Of a DNA stretch of 64,000 nucleotides, positions 19,058-29,073 are shown in pieces. Where the stretch lies: the NCBI RefSeq assembly GCF_019285735.1, contig NZ_CP079107.1:1178001-1242000 (forward strand), written 5' to 3'. Numbering within the stretch: the stretch's first letter is position 1; each line of letters begins with the position of its first letter. The translations under genes were made by a program, and so were the position numbers. This stretch comes from Paeniglutamicibacter sp. Y32M11 (GTDB lineage: Bacteria; Actinomycetota; Actinomycetes; Actinomycetales; Micrococcaceae). The notes under the pieces are model-generated. The model did no database searches and was not told where the DNA came from. It worked only from the letters and a program-made list of their open reading frames with translations.

Positions 19058-22000
19058 CAGTTGAGAATGGGGCCGCCGCTCGGCAGGGGGCGCCCTTCCC
19101 GGATTACGAACTGACGAACGCTCCTGATGGATCGTCCTGGACGGATCGCGAGAACCTGAGCGACATCATGGAACGCGAGCTACTTGGCCCCGCTCACGGG
19201 GATGACGAACTCTTAGACGCAGTGCCGGACGCTTTGTACCTAGTGGGCCGCATCGCGCCGGCAAAGTTGATAGGCAAGGGCGGAGTGACGCTGGCCGAAG
19301 ACGCAGAGAATGCTGCTGACGAGGATGTCGTTTCTGCAGGGGAATCTGATCTTGGACGCGGTGTTCCAGCCGTGCAAGAAAGCGAGACAGGCGGCTCGGA
19401 CGATGAAGGCGCCGAGGACGTTCCACTGCGTCGTGGACTGATGATTCCTGCCTCAATGGGACTGCGTTTTCAGGTCGGTCTCGACGTTGAGAGCGTCGTC
19501 ATCCGTGCGGAATGGGGTACTTACCGTTCGGAGGAGTCGGATGAGGTCACTGCGTCGGGCAGGCAGAAGCGTAAGTTCCGTCGGACTCAGCATGCCTACC
19601 CGGTGTTAGTACCCGTCGGTTCCTTGCAAGCGGGGGAGACTGCAGATTTTCCTTTGGAGGATTCGATCCTCATCCGCGTGGATGTCATGGACTACGAGGG
19701 TAAGCGGATTGTAGAAGCCGCGCTGTGCAATGACCGTGAAACCCCTCGACAGATCCCGGTGGACGCTTGGCTCTATCAAACCAAGCTCTACGTTGAGGCC
19801 ACCACCGACGCGTCCCATAAAGACGTCTTCCTCCCGGTGGCCGATGCCATGGAGGATCCGCATTTGGACAGCGAGCCGGAGCTTGCCCGTCTTCAACTGC
19901 AGTACCGGGACCGGCTGGAATTCGGCATCGGTCGAACCTGCTCGGTTGACTGGACTGTGGCCAAAGGGGCACGTCGGGCGACACAGGTTCGGACCACTTG
20001 GTTGCCGGTCTCCGAGACGCCGCAGACAAGTGCACTCGACATCGACGGCGTGCTGCTCGACATGACCAAACTCGCGACTGTGGGCGTCCGGGAACTGGGC
20101 GCTGGATTGCGTCCAATCGTGGAGGGATACCAATCGTGGTTGGACGGGCAGAAATCGCTTGCCACCGCGTTGCCAGACCACCTTCAGGACGTCGCCGCCG
20201 AAGCGATACAGGACGCAGGAGTGGTGGCAAAGCAACTAGAACGTGGGATGGACTTCCTACTCGGCGACGAGAAGGCTCTGCGCTGTTTCCGATTCATGAA
20301 CCGAGTCATGGCCGACCAACGTATCCAGACCCAAGTCGCCGAACTTCGTGCCTCACACCCCAAACTCAGCCTGAATGCTGCCCATGCCCAAGTGCTCAAG
20401 CTAGGCCCCCGCGCACATTCATGGCGCACGTTCCAGCTGGCGTTTGTGTTGATGCAACTCGAAGCTCTGACGAATCCGGAACTCAAGCGTCGTTCTTCCT
20501 CGATGGCCAAAGCCGAGCTGTTGTTCTTCCCAACGGGTGGTGGCAAGACCGAGGCTTATCTCGGCCTCGCCGCATTCACGTTTGGGATCCGGCGTCGCCA
20601 GGGCGTCATTGACGGTGCAGACGGCCGGATCGACGGCAACACCGGCGTCGCGGTCCTGATGCGCTATACGTTGCGCCTACTGACCGCCCAGCAGTTCCAG
20701 CGCGCGACTGCACTGGTGTGTGCAGCTGAGGTTGCCAGACGTAAGGACGAAGCAACATGGGGGACCGAGCCGTTCCGCATTGGCCTGTGGGTCGGCACCG
20801 CCGTCTCGCCGAAGCGGTATGACGAGGCGGCCGAACAACTTGCCGAGGCCAACGACGGACGCAAGTACGGTCTAACAGTCCTTCAGCTGCAGCGATGCCC
20901 ATGGTGCGGGACTCCGATCGAACCCAAGAACGTCAAGGGCGACGATGCCCAGCGAAGAATTCGTGTCTACTGCGGCGACGACTTCGGTGACTGCCCGTTC
21001 TCTGAGGGCGCACAGGGCAGCAGTGAAGGACTTCCGGTCCTGACGGTTGACGAGGAAATCTATCGGCTGGCTCCCTCGTTTGTCATTGCGACGGTGGACA
21101 AGTTCGCCCGTCTGGCTCGCGAAGGCGAAGCCGCGGCCCTTTTCGGGTACGTACGCAAGTGGTGCGAGCGGCACGGGTACGTGCACGATGACCAACATAA
21201 ATTCTGCAAGATTGATATCGGGGGCAAACACCCCGCCAGAAATGGTATGCCATCCGCTTCAGTGCGTGCAACGGACAGGTTGCGGCCTCCGGACCTGATT
21301 ATCCAAGACGAACTGCACCTGATCACCGGAGCCTTGGGCACAGCGGTCGGGGCGTTCGAGCTCGCGGTTGACGTTCTGACAACGTGGAAGGACGCCGCCG
21401 GGAACTCGATCCGCCCACTGGTCGTGGCCTCGACCGCGACGGTACGCAACGCAGCCGAGCAGATCAAAGCGCTGTACGGTCGTCGCGTAACAATCTTCCC
21501 ACCCCAGGTGTTGGACGTCTCGGACACCTACTTCTCTACGGAAGTTCCGGTAACACCAAAAACGCCCGGACGCCGTTACATCGGCATCAGCACCACGGGC
21601 GTGAGACTGACCTCGGCTGAGATCGTGGTAGCCAGTACTTTGCTGTCGGCGGGCCAAATACTTATGGATCAGGCGCAAGCGCCAGCGGCGGATAAACCGG
21701 TTTCGGCGGACCCCTACATGACCTTGGTGGGCTACTTCAACGCCACCCGCGAATTGGCAGGTATGGCCCGCTACGTTGCAGATGACGTGCAGACAGCGAT
21801 CAAGAAGCGGCGACCGGGCAAGAATTTCCCGCCTCGATACGGCACTCAGCCGGCGGGTCTAAATGTTGCGGAGCTGACCTCTCGAGTCTCTTCCTCCGAC
21901 ATCACCGGAACTCTTGATCAGATGGGTCTGGCTTTTGACCCACATTGGGACTCCAATGAAGGGAAAAAATTACGAGCTGTCGAGTCCCGGGCCGCGCGTG

Positions 22001-22827
22001 AGGCCAACAAACGCTTTACCTACCGTGGGCCTGATCCGTACGACGTTGTGCTGGCGACCTCGATGCTCCAAGTGGGTGTTGACGTGACCAGGCTGGGGCT
22101 GATGCTGATGATCGGCCAGCCGAAGAATACTGCCGAGTACATTCAGGCTTCCTCTCGCGTGGGACGAGACGCCTCCAGACCCGGGTTGGTGGTCACGCTG
22201 GGCAACTGGGCGCGGCCCCGGGACCTAGCACACTTCGAGCAGTTTCGCCACTATCATGAGACCTTCTACTCCCAAGTGGAGCCGCTGTCGGTCACGCCGT
22301 ACTCTTACACCTCGATCGACAGATCCCTCGATGGAGTACTTGTCAGTGCTGCACGGGTATCGGAGGCAACCCGGGCTGAGGGGCTTTCAAATGAGCGCAG
22401 CGCTTGGCGGATCGACGACTCACTAGGCCGTCTCGACCTGTTGATTGATCAGATTGTCGAGCGGGCCAAGATCGCTGGCGGCGAGGAAGCCGCCCACGTG
22501 GTTGAGGAACGTCTGAAAAATCGACGTGACCAATGGTCCAAACGACGTGCATTCGTCCAGAAGAAACACCACCAACTGGTGTACGAGAAGATTCCTGAGG
22601 GCAAGGACGGCGAGTTCAGCGCTCTGCTACTCTCCCCGGAAAACCAGCGAGCAAACATTGGAATGGCAGACAGCCCGCCGTTCACTGTGGCCAACTCGAT
22701 GCGCGAGGTACAGCCGGAGATCAATCTGCTCGTCACGCCTAAGAAGGAGAATCTCATGTCCTGGGAACTCCAAGATGCACCGGAGTGGGTACCTGCTCCT
22801 AAGCAGGATGGAGAATCTGATGAATGA
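19054..22827 (+). CDS. drmA: DISARM core helicase DrmA
   Basis: A 1257-residue DEAD/DEAH-like helicase. The N-terminal 480 residues are family-specific. Then come Walker A FPTGGGKTEAYLGLAAF near 490, a probable zinc-binding insertion with CPWCG and CGDDFGDCPF at about 613-650, a DEAD-box variant IIQDELHLITGA near 750 and the second lobe with QVGVDVTRLGLM and QASSRVGRD at about 1005-1045. DrmA and DrmB form the DNA-binding DISARM core complex; DrmA is the ATP-driven motor that engages incoming, unmethylated DNA. It is coupled to drmMI by the ATGA overlap and overlaps drmB by 8 bp (or 20 bp if the upstream drmB start is used). Confidence 0.9.
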   Translation: MTVENGAAARQGAPFPDYELTNAPDGSSWTDRENLSDIMERELLGPAHGDDELLDAVPDALYLVGRIAPAKLIGKGGVTLAEDAENAADEDVVSAGESDLGRGVPAVQESETGGSDDEGAEDVPLRRGLMIPASMGLRFQVGLDVESVVIRAEWGTYRSEESDEVTASGRQKRKFRRTQHAYPVLVPVGSLQAGETADFPLEDSILIRVDVMDYEGKRIVEAALCNDRETPRQIPVDAWLYQTKLYVEATTDASHKDVFLPVADAMEDPHLDSEPELARLQLQYRDRLEFGIGRTCSVDWTVAKGARRATQVRTTWLPVSETPQTSALDIDGVLLDMTKLATVGVRELGAGLRPIVEGYQSWLDGQKSLATALPDHLQDVAAEAIQDAGVVAKQLERGMDFLLGDEKALRCFRFMNRVMADQRIQTQVAELRASHPKLSLNAAHAQVLKLGPRAHSWRTFQLAFVLMQLEALTNPELKRRSSSMAKAELLFFPTGGGKTEAYLGLAAFTFGIRRRQGVIDGADGRIDGNTGVAVLMRYTLRLLTAQQFQRATALVCAAEVARRKDEATWGTEPFRIGLWVGTAVSPKRYDEAAEQLAEANDGRKYGLTVLQLQRCPWCGTPIEPKNVKGDDAQRRIRVYCGDDFGDCPFSEGAQGSSEGLPVLTVDEEIYRLAPSFVIATVDKFARLAREGEAAALFGYVRKWCERHGYVHDDQHKFCKIDIGGKHPARNGMPSASVRATDRLRPPDLIIQDELHLITGALGTAVGAFELAVDVLTTWKDAAGNSIRPLVVASTATVRNAAEQIKALYGRRVTIFPPQVLDVSDTYFSTEVPVTPKTPGRRYIGISTTGVRLTSAEIVVASTLLSAGQILMDQAQAPAADKPVSADPYMTLVGYFNATRELAGMARYVADDVQTAIKKRRPGKNFPPRYGTQPAGLNVAELTSRVSSSDITGTLDQMGLAFDPHWDSNEGKKLRAVESRAAREANKRFTYRGPDPYDVVLATSMLQVGVDVTRLGLMLMIGQPKNTAEYIQASSRVGRDASRPGLVVTLGNWARPRDLAHFEQFRHYHETFYSQVEPLSVTPYSYTSIDRSLDGVLVSAARVSEATRAEGLSNERSAWRIDDSLGRLDLLIDQIVERAKIAGGEEAAHVVEERLKNRRDQWSKRRAFVQKKHHQLVYEKIPEGKDGEFSALLLSPENQRANIGMADSPPFTVANSMREVQPEINLLVTPKKENLMSWELQDAPEWVPAPKQDGESDE

Positions 22828-24838
22828 ACCTCTCGAAACTGGCGGGGTCTTGGACCCGGTCGGCGATTTGGAGGCTGACGGTGCTCAATCGGCGACCAAA
22901 AATCGAGCCAAGGTGGGCTCCTCGCGGCCCTCGTCTTTGCTGTACACCTATGGACCGGGCGCCACGATGGACCTTCCATCCTTCACGATCATGCCAGCTG
23001 GACTTGATGATTGGGAACGAATTTGGGCTCGTAGAGGATCGGTACCCACGGTTCATGCTCCACGGCTGTTGGACGCAGTCAAAGTCCATCTGGGACCGCA
23101 GGTTGCCGAGTTACGGCCGTTCCCGTGGGCACCGAAGCCGTCGTCCAATAGTAAGGAAGGCGACGATCTTGGCGTGCCCGCACGCGTGTTTCCGCAATGG
23201 CTGCGCTGCACCCATTGCGACATGCTTGCCCCACTTACTCGATTCGCCTACCGCAATACCAACCCCTACCGGCCAGACCAAGCACGGTTCGAGCATGATA
23301 AGTGCCCCGGTCGCAAGGGCCGCATATCCAAAAGACCAATGCCGGCTGTCCCTGCCCGCTATTTGCTCGCTTGTCCTGACGGGCATCTAGACGAATTCCC
23401 CTACGACTGGTGGGTCCATGAGGGCGTCAAATGCACGGCTGCGGAAGTTCCCAACATGGCGATGCACGACCAATCAGTGGGCAAGGGTGCATCGGCCACG
23501 ATCGAGTGCGGAGCTTGCGGGCTGAAACGTCCAATGAATCAAGCACAGGGCGAAGCCGGCGCGGCCAAATTACCGCGTTGCCGTGGCCGGCATCCGCACC
23601 TCGGTCTCTTCGACAAGGATGGCTGCCCTAACGCCACCAAGCTCATGTTGCTTGGTGCCTCAAACCTTTGGTTCCCCGCCAGCCTCTCTATTGTTGTCAT
23701 GCCGGAGGTCAGCGCCGAGTCCCAAGAGACGGTTGCCGCTGAGCTCCTCAGAGTCGCAGGGCTCAAGCGGCTTGAAAAGTTTGGTAGTGACCTCGACAAA
23801 TGGCGTGAGTATCTGGACGATGAGGATTCTCCCCTTGTCGGTCTTTCGGATACTGATATAGCTGCCGCGATCGCCCGTCTGTTAGAGCCGCCGCCATCGG
23901 AGGAGGAACTAGCCGAGCAGCGACGCAATTTCGATCCGATCTCCCTGCTCGTTCCGGAATGGAACTTCCTGCTGCGAGATCCCCTCGGCAAGTTGCACAA
24001 GGCCGACGAGAAAAGTGGTCTCGTCCTGTCTCCACCACTCGGAGGAATCCATCCCGGTCTATCTGCCAAGCACGTCACCCGTGTCATGGCCATTGACAAG
24101 CTGCGCAAGGTCAATGCGGTCCTCGGCTTTACTCGTATCGATGAGATGGAACGAGCCAACGACATCGGCCAGCGTCTAGTCCATTTGAGCCGAAGCGGTC
24201 GGCCGAAATGGACGGTGGCCACCGAAGATCGTGGCGAAGGGATCTACCTGCAGCTTGATGAGCAAGCTGTCGCTTCCTGGGAAACGAAGATCGAGGTCAC
24301 CGACCTGTGGGAAGCCCATCGCGCTGCGCATGAACGGAACTTCCTCGCACGATTCTCTGACACAGCGAAGGACGTTGATCCTGAGAGTCGGTTCCGCCCG
24401 GCTAGGTACTGGCTGATGCACACGCTCGCCCATGTGCTTATCCGTGAGATGGCTATGTATGCCGGATACTCGGCTGCCTCGCTATCCGAACGAATCTATG
24501 CGTGGAAGCCCGAAGGGGAACGGCCTGCTGCGGCCGGACTTCTGATCGTGACGACAGCATCGGACTCCGACGGCACGCTCGGCGGGCTGGTCCAGCTGAG
24601 CGCTCGGGACAATCTCGAACGCGTGATGAGCAGGGCACTTGAACGAGCTCTTCGTTGCTCGTCGGACCCAGTGTGCGCGCACCGGATCCCTAAGGATCCC
24701 GAAGAGTTCCTGCACGGGGCTGCTTGCCACACCTGTGCCATGGCGTCCGAGACCTCTTGTGAGCGGGCCAACCGCTTCCTCGACCGCAGGTTTCTTGTCG
24801 ATCTCCCCGGGTCGGTGGGACTTGGCTTCTTCAACTGA
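22820..24838 (+). CDS. drmB: DISARM core protein DrmB (DUF1998)
   Basis: A 672-residue protein with the DUF1998 domain at the C-terminus. Near the start is LLYTYGPGATMDLPSFT, a typical DrmB opening. Two cysteine-rich patches look zinc-binding: CTHCDMLAP with a later CPG near 130-165, and CAHRIP with CHTCAMASETSC at about 617-650. DrmB partners DrmA and is needed for anti-phage activity; the conserved cysteines belong to DUF1998. The start at 22820 follows GGAG at good spacing; an ATG at 22808 in the same frame is the alternative. It ends 7 bp before drmC. Confidence 0.9.
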   Translation: MNEPLETGGVLDPVGDLEADGAQSATKNRAKVGSSRPSSLLYTYGPGATMDLPSFTIMPAGLDDWERIWARRGSVPTVHAPRLLDAVKVHLGPQVAELRPFPWAPKPSSNSKEGDDLGVPARVFPQWLRCTHCDMLAPLTRFAYRNTNPYRPDQARFEHDKCPGRKGRISKRPMPAVPARYLLACPDGHLDEFPYDWWVHEGVKCTAAEVPNMAMHDQSVGKGASATIECGACGLKRPMNQAQGEAGAAKLPRCRGRHPHLGLFDKDGCPNATKLMLLGASNLWFPASLSIVVMPEVSAESQETVAAELLRVAGLKRLEKFGSDLDKWREYLDDEDSPLVGLSDTDIAAAIARLLEPPPSEEELAEQRRNFDPISLLVPEWNFLLRDPLGKLHKADEKSGLVLSPPLGGIHPGLSAKHVTRVMAIDKLRKVNAVLGFTRIDEMERANDIGQRLVHLSRSGRPKWTVATEDRGEGIYLQLDEQAVASWETKIEVTDLWEAHRAAHERNFLARFSDTAKDVDPESRFRPARYWLMHTLAHVLIREMAMYAGYSAASLSERIYAWKPEGERPAAAGLLIVTTASDSDGTLGGLVQLSARDNLERVMSRALERALRCSSDPVCAHRIPKDPEEFLHGAACHTCAMASETSCERANRFLDRRFLVDLPGSVGLGFFN

Positions 24839-24845
24839 AGGACCT

Positions 24846-25574
24846 ATGGCGAGGACAGATGCCTTCCGGAAGCTCGGTGTCCTGCTCACGGGGACCGAGG
24901 CTGGCCTAGTTGCCGAGGCGCTTGAGGATGGAGAAAGCCTGACTTCGGCAGTCGGAGCGATCGACGTCGCCAAGCGCCCAGACGTTTCCCGAATTCTTGG
25001 TGCAGCAGGTCTGCGCTTTGAAGGTAGCCTCGTCGCGGCGGTCTTGCGGGGGATCGAAGGTGCGAGGTCCACGACACGCGCGGTGGACACATTGTGGACG
25101 TCGCCGGGGCACGTTTTCGGATCGGGTGCCTTGACGACGTCCTTGGTCTCGATGGTCGATAACGCTCGGCGATCTGTAGTGTGTTCGACCTTCAACTTTC
25201 AGAAGACCTCCGGAATGTGGACGGCGCTCCACCACGCCGCGAAACGACCTGCTGTCTTAGCCCGCATCTACATCGATGCGGAAGCTAACGCCGGTGAACG
25301 AGGTCCTAGCGCTGATGAAGTCGCAACGTGGCTATCGCCGGGAGTTGTGCTCCGAACGAAAAAGTTCGGTGGAAAATCAGTCCGCAACCACGCGAAGTTT
25401 GTATCAATTGATCACCGTTTCCTAGTCATTACAAGCGCAAACTTCAGCTGGAGCGCCGAATACGGCAACATCGAACTTGGCGTTGTCATTGATGATGAAC
25501 ATCTGGCCGAGCGCATTGAAAATGAACTGCGCGCGGCCGAACCACACCTCTATGAACGCCTGAACGGGGCCTAG
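24846..25574 (+). CDS. drmC: DISARM phospholipase-D-like protein DrmC
   Basis: A 242-residue protein with a single phospholipase-D/HKD motif: NHAKFVSIDHRFLVITSANF at about residues 180-200, supplying H, K and the downstream S/N pair. Members of this superfamily can act as nucleases by dimerising to complete the active site. DrmC belongs to the DISARM core gene triplet, although it has been reported as dispensable or partly dispensable in tested systems. The start at 24846 is preceded by AAGGA. It sits 7 bp after drmB and only 2 bp before the disrupted DUF262 gene, so all six lie on one likely transcript. Confidence 0.88.
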   Translation: MARTDAFRKLGVLLTGTEAGLVAEALEDGESLTSAVGAIDVAKRPDVSRILGAAGLRFEGSLVAAVLRGIEGARSTTRAVDTLWTSPGHVFGSGALTTSLVSMVDNARRSVVCSTFNFQKTSGMWTALHHAAKRPAVLARIYIDAEANAGERGPSADEVATWLSPGVVLRTKKFGGKSVRNHAKFVSIDHRFLVITSANFSWSAEYGNIELGVVIDDEHLAERIENELRAAEPHLYERLNGA

Positions 25575-26441
25575 AAATGGAATCACATACTCGGAGTCCT
25601 CGGGAACTCTTTGAGGGTAAGGAACACTACGAAATCCCGGCATTTCAGCGACCTTACGTCTGGAACGAAGAAGATCAATGGGCGCCACTTTGGGACGACG
25701 TACTTCGTGTTGCCGAAGGTTTTGTCGTTGCCAAACTCGAAGATGAAGACGCTGACCCCGAAGGACAGCATTTTCTAGGTGCGGTAGTATACGAGTCCAA
25801 AAAGCCCGTAGCCGGTGATGTCACTCGGCATGATGTAATTGACGGTCAGCAGCGGATGACTACAATCCAGATCCTTCTGGATTCTGTGCACGAAGTCGTT
25901 AGCGCGCGGGGTCACGATGACCTGGCCGAATCCCTCGAAGAATTGATCATCAACGGCTCGCCGCGGTTTAAAGGTAAGAAGGAACGCTTCAAACTATGGC
26001 CATCTCAGGCTGACCGGAAAGCGTTCGAATTCGCAATGGACTCTAGCGGAGATTGGACCGGGGAGCACCGAATCATTGAAGCCCATCGATTCTTTCTCAA
26101 CGAAGCTGAGCGATGGATATCAGGTGAACCGGACGAAGACGAAAAATTCCCACCTGGTGATGAAATTTTGCGAGTGGAAGGGCTCAGCTCGACTCTGCAA
26201 GACAGATTGTTGCTCGTAGCTATTGACCTTACGGGTCACGATGATGCACAACTGATCTTTGAGACGCTGAATGATCGTGGAACCCCACTGCTCAAAGCGG
26301 ACTTGATAAAGAATTGGATCTTCCGTGAGGGAGAAAAACTGAAGGCAGACGTCAACCGCTGGGCTGATGAAGTTTGGGCTGAATTTGACGGCGTCTGGTG
26401 GCGTGAAGAGATCAGTCAGGGAAGGCTGATATGTAAGAAGG

Positions 26442-26719
26442 TTTGTCAAGAGTCATAGATGAGCGGCTTCCGGAAAACAGACTTCCGGGAGCCGCTCTCC
26501 TCATGCCCCGGCGGTGGCGTCGAGTCTGGTTTGGCAGGTCATGGTCGACGACATGGTCAGACTGATAAACGCGGGTTGGGTACCGCATGACAAGGAATTC
26601 GAGTGGAGCGTAACGTGGTCTAAATTCGGGCGTCGGCTTTGGGCCTACCCATAGTCTGTCCTCGTGTTGGCTCCGCATGTTGCCTCGTCCAGGTGCGCCC
26701 GTCGGGGCACGTCTTAGGG
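26442..26719 (-). ncRNA. Candidate bridge RNA region of the IS110/IS1111 element
   Basis: This 278-bp stretch between transposase stop and element end has no coding potential but contains a stable hairpin (26461-26497; arms GAGCGGCTTCCGG and CCGGGAGCCGCTC) and further short complementary segments. IS110-family recombinases use a bridge RNA with two loops, one matching the target and one the donor ends. In the IS1111 group it lies 3' of the transposase, as here. The plus-strand stretch GGTCTAAATTCG at 26617-26628 shares CTAAA with the target half CTAAACCG, a possible guide, but the match is short. Confidence 0.4.
26459..26500. repeat. Strong hairpin at the left end of the IS110-type element
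   Basis: Arms 26461-26473 and 26485-26497 pair at 12 of 13 positions with an 11-base loop. It may be part of the bridge RNA or serve as a terminator protecting the element from read-through out of the DISARM operon. Confidence 0.6.
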
Positions 26720-27829
26720 TCACCGTCCTATCATGGGACGGCCTTCCTGCAGCGGCGCGGCCAAGGACCAGCACCAACCTGCAAGTTCGCGGGCAACGGC
26801 GGTCCGCGCCTTCACGGGCATCTTGTGCCGGTCATCGAAGGCCACGGCACGGGCGTGGAGGCGTTGGTTGCCCTGCCGAGCGCGGGCTGCGGTGGCCGGG
26901 GACACCAGCTCGAGCTGGCGTAGCTCCTGGACCCCGGGCCTGCGGTACGGGCGTTTGTGCACTGTGGCTGCCTCAACCAGCAGGTGGCGGGCGTAGGTGT
27001 TTCCGGCCTTGGTGATCGAACCTTGGGTTCGAGTCTCGCCCGAGGAATGCTCCGAGGGGACCAGCCCCAGATAGGAACCGATAGTGGCGCCAGTGAAGCG
27101 GGTCCAGTCCCCGATCTCGGTGGCCAGCCCGAAGGCACCGACGATACTGAATCCCCGTAGGCAGGCCAAGGCATTGATGACCTCGGTATACCGGCAGTTA
27201 GCCGCCACCCGGGCGACTTCCTTATCAATGCGCTTCAGCCGCACGGACATGGATTCCTCTTGCGCCAAGGATTCCTGGAAAGCGAACTCCAGTGCCGGGT
27301 CATCGAAGTGCTGCTGATGCAGCCATTTCAGGTGTTCGCGGGTCCATCGGGACTTGCCGCCGTGGAAGAGGACGCCGTGTCGCAGCAGGATCGCGTTGAC
27401 CCGCTGCTTGGCATGAGAGAGATCGATCGAGGCGACGTGTCGTGTCCGCGAAAGGTCCCGCAGTGCTTCCTGTTCAGTGTCTGGGATGGTGACCTTGGTG
27501 ACTTCACCCAGGGCGAGCATACTTGCTAGGATTTTGGCATCTCGGCGATCCGTCTTAACGCGGTCGCCAGGAGCTCGCAACAGTTTCGAAGGGGCGGCGA
27601 TCACGCAGTCGATGCCGGCGGCCTGGAAGTGTCGGGCCAATCCGAAGCCTGTGGGCCCGGCCTCGTAGACGACCCGGACCTCGGGGCCGAAGCCCTGTAC
27701 CCACTCCGAGACGGCCAGAAGGTCGTCCTCGAAACATGAACGGGTCAATTCGCCGGTGTCGATATTCAGTGCGCATCCTACGATGCTGCGGGCATGGACA
27801 TCGAGCCCGATATAGGTACGCTCGAACAT
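26720..27829 (-). CDS. IS110-family transposase (DEDD recombinase)
   Basis: A 369-residue protein with the N-terminal DEDD_Tnp_IS110 RuvC-like domain (YIGLDVHARSIVG, with later acidic residues in VVYEAGPTG and KTDRRDAKIL) and the C-terminal Transposase_20 domain (CLRGFSIVGAFGLATEIGDW), with the serine-containing QGSITKAGN of the family. Start chosen at 27829 because GGAGG lies 8 bp before it; the frame is open 5 codons more. It appears intact and full length. It is transcribed opposite to the interrupted DISARM-operon gene, which limits read-through into the 3' half. Confidence 0.92.
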   Translation of the reverse strand: MFERTYIGLDVHARSIVGCALNIDTGELTRSCFEDDLLAVSEWVQGFGPEVRVVYEAGPTGFGLARHFQAAGIDCVIAAPSKLLRAPGDRVKTDRRDAKILASMLALGEVTKVTIPDTEQEALRDLSRTRHVASIDLSHAKQRVNAILLRHGVLFHGGKSRWTREHLKWLHQQHFDDPALEFAFQESLAQEESMSVRLKRIDKEVARVAANCRYTEVINALACLRGFSIVGAFGLATEIGDWTRFTGATIGSYLGLVPSEHSSGETRTQGSITKAGNTYARHLLVEAATVHKRPYRRPGVQELRQLELVSPATAARARQGNQRLHARAVAFDDRHKMPVKARTAVARELAGWCWSLAAPLQEGRPMIGR

Positions 27830-29073
27830 AGCCGGGACCTCCAACCTTCAATGTGGCTCTACCATTCCACCGCGGTTTGGCTGCAAGGCCAAGACCCGAA
27901 CGCATGGCAAACCACGAAACTTTGAAGCGGAGGTCTCGGCCCCTCTTATATATTGTCTAAACCGTTCGAGAATTGATATTTTCCTGCAGTACTGGCTGAT
28001 AATGCGCCGGCAAGATGAAGTAAAAATTGAACACTCTTTCCGGATATTCACAGATTACGCTAAGCCCTTAATGACCTCGGTTGCCGATGCCGAAAGACTC
28101 CTGCGCGATCTTCGTCGAGATGCTGATACCTATCGAGAGTTCTCGCAGCTGGATGTATCGACTCCAGAAGGACGGTTCTACTCGCGGGTGATTGAACGCC
28201 TCGAACTTGCCGTAACCACCCCAGTGTTCCTATGGCTGCTTTCAACGAACCACGGAATTCCTGCTGAGCAAAGGAAAATTGGGCTTGAAGCGTTCGAAAG
28301 CTGGGCCATTCGACGAATGATATTGCGGTTGCCGACCAAAGACATGAACAAATTTGCGATTGCGATTCTTAAGATGTTGGATTTCGGTTCACCGGGAACT
28401 GCTGGACACCAGTTAGTCAGTTACTTGTCGGAGCAGAGTGCGGAAACGCGCGTTTGGCCTCTGGATTTTGACATGCATAATCAACTTCCTTCAAAACGGG
28501 TCTACGGGAATATTCGTCAGGACCGACTCCGCGTAATTCTTGGTGCCGTGGAGCAACATTTGCGAGGGAAGAGCTCCAAATATGAGGCAGTTGATTTACC
28601 GAGCAAACTCGAAATTGAACATGTCATGCCTCGTGGATGGCGGAATTACTGGGATGCCGAGCCAAAGCTGGGTCAGGAAGCAGCTGCTGATCGCGATGCG
28701 TTGGTAAATACCATCGGCAATTTGACGCTTGTTACCAAGTCACTGAATGGATCGCTGTCAAATCGGCCATGGACAGACGAAGAAGCAAGCCAGCTTCGCG
28801 AAGGCGGTTTGCCCGGAACCGGAAAACGAACGCTGCTTGACCAGTTCAGCCTGCTCGTTCTGAACAAGGAAATTTTGGTCAATCACCCGGTCCGGTGGAC
28901 TGAGGAGAATATTAGGGACCGTTCGGCAGAGATAATTGCCAATATCTGTGACGTGTGGCCCGGGCCCGACTTGGTCGCACAAAGTCGACCGTAATGGTGA
29001 TTCGCCAAGATTAGAAACGACTTACGCGGATTCGGTTATTACAAAAATACTTGTGAATAAGGAGAAAATATAA

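Larger units (their letters stand above)
26428..27958 (-). mobile_element. IS110-family, IS1111-type insertion sequence
   Basis: The limits are deduced from the interrupted DUF262 frame. A CT dinucleotide is present at both junctions (26426-26427 and 27957-27958), as expected of the IS110 core. Imperfect subterminal inverted repeats lie just inside: ATATGTAAGAAGG at 26429-26441 and, inverted, ATATATAAGAGGG at 27953-27941 (11 of 13 identical). Subterminal repeats and a long non-coding tail downstream of the transposase are hallmarks of the IS1111 group. The non-coding side (26442-26719) begins with a strong hairpin at 26461-26497 and is the place where an IS1111-type bridge RNA would be encoded. 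Confidence 0.85.
25577..28994 (+). pseudogene. DUF262/DUF1524 (GmrSD-like) nuclease gene, sixth DISARM-operon cistron, split by an IS110-family element
   Basis: The 5' part (25577-26427) encodes a DUF262 ParB-like domain with YEIPAFQRPYVW and VIDGQQRMTTIQILLD, motifs that bind or hydrolyse NTP in GmrS/SspE-type restriction proteins. The 3' part (27959-28994) encodes a DUF1524 HNH-like nuclease domain with EIEHVMPRGW and NTIGNLTLVTKSLN. Between them is an IS of 1531 bp. Joining 26427 to 27959 gives exactly 1887 nt, 629 codons including the stop, with the family-typical junction GRLNRSRIDIFLQYW. The gene starts 2 bp after drmC, so it was the last cistron of the DISARM operon. DUF262-DUF1524 proteins restrict modified DNA or act with DNA-modification systems. 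As it stands the product is truncated after about 284 native residues plus 9 from the IS. Confidence 0.88.
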
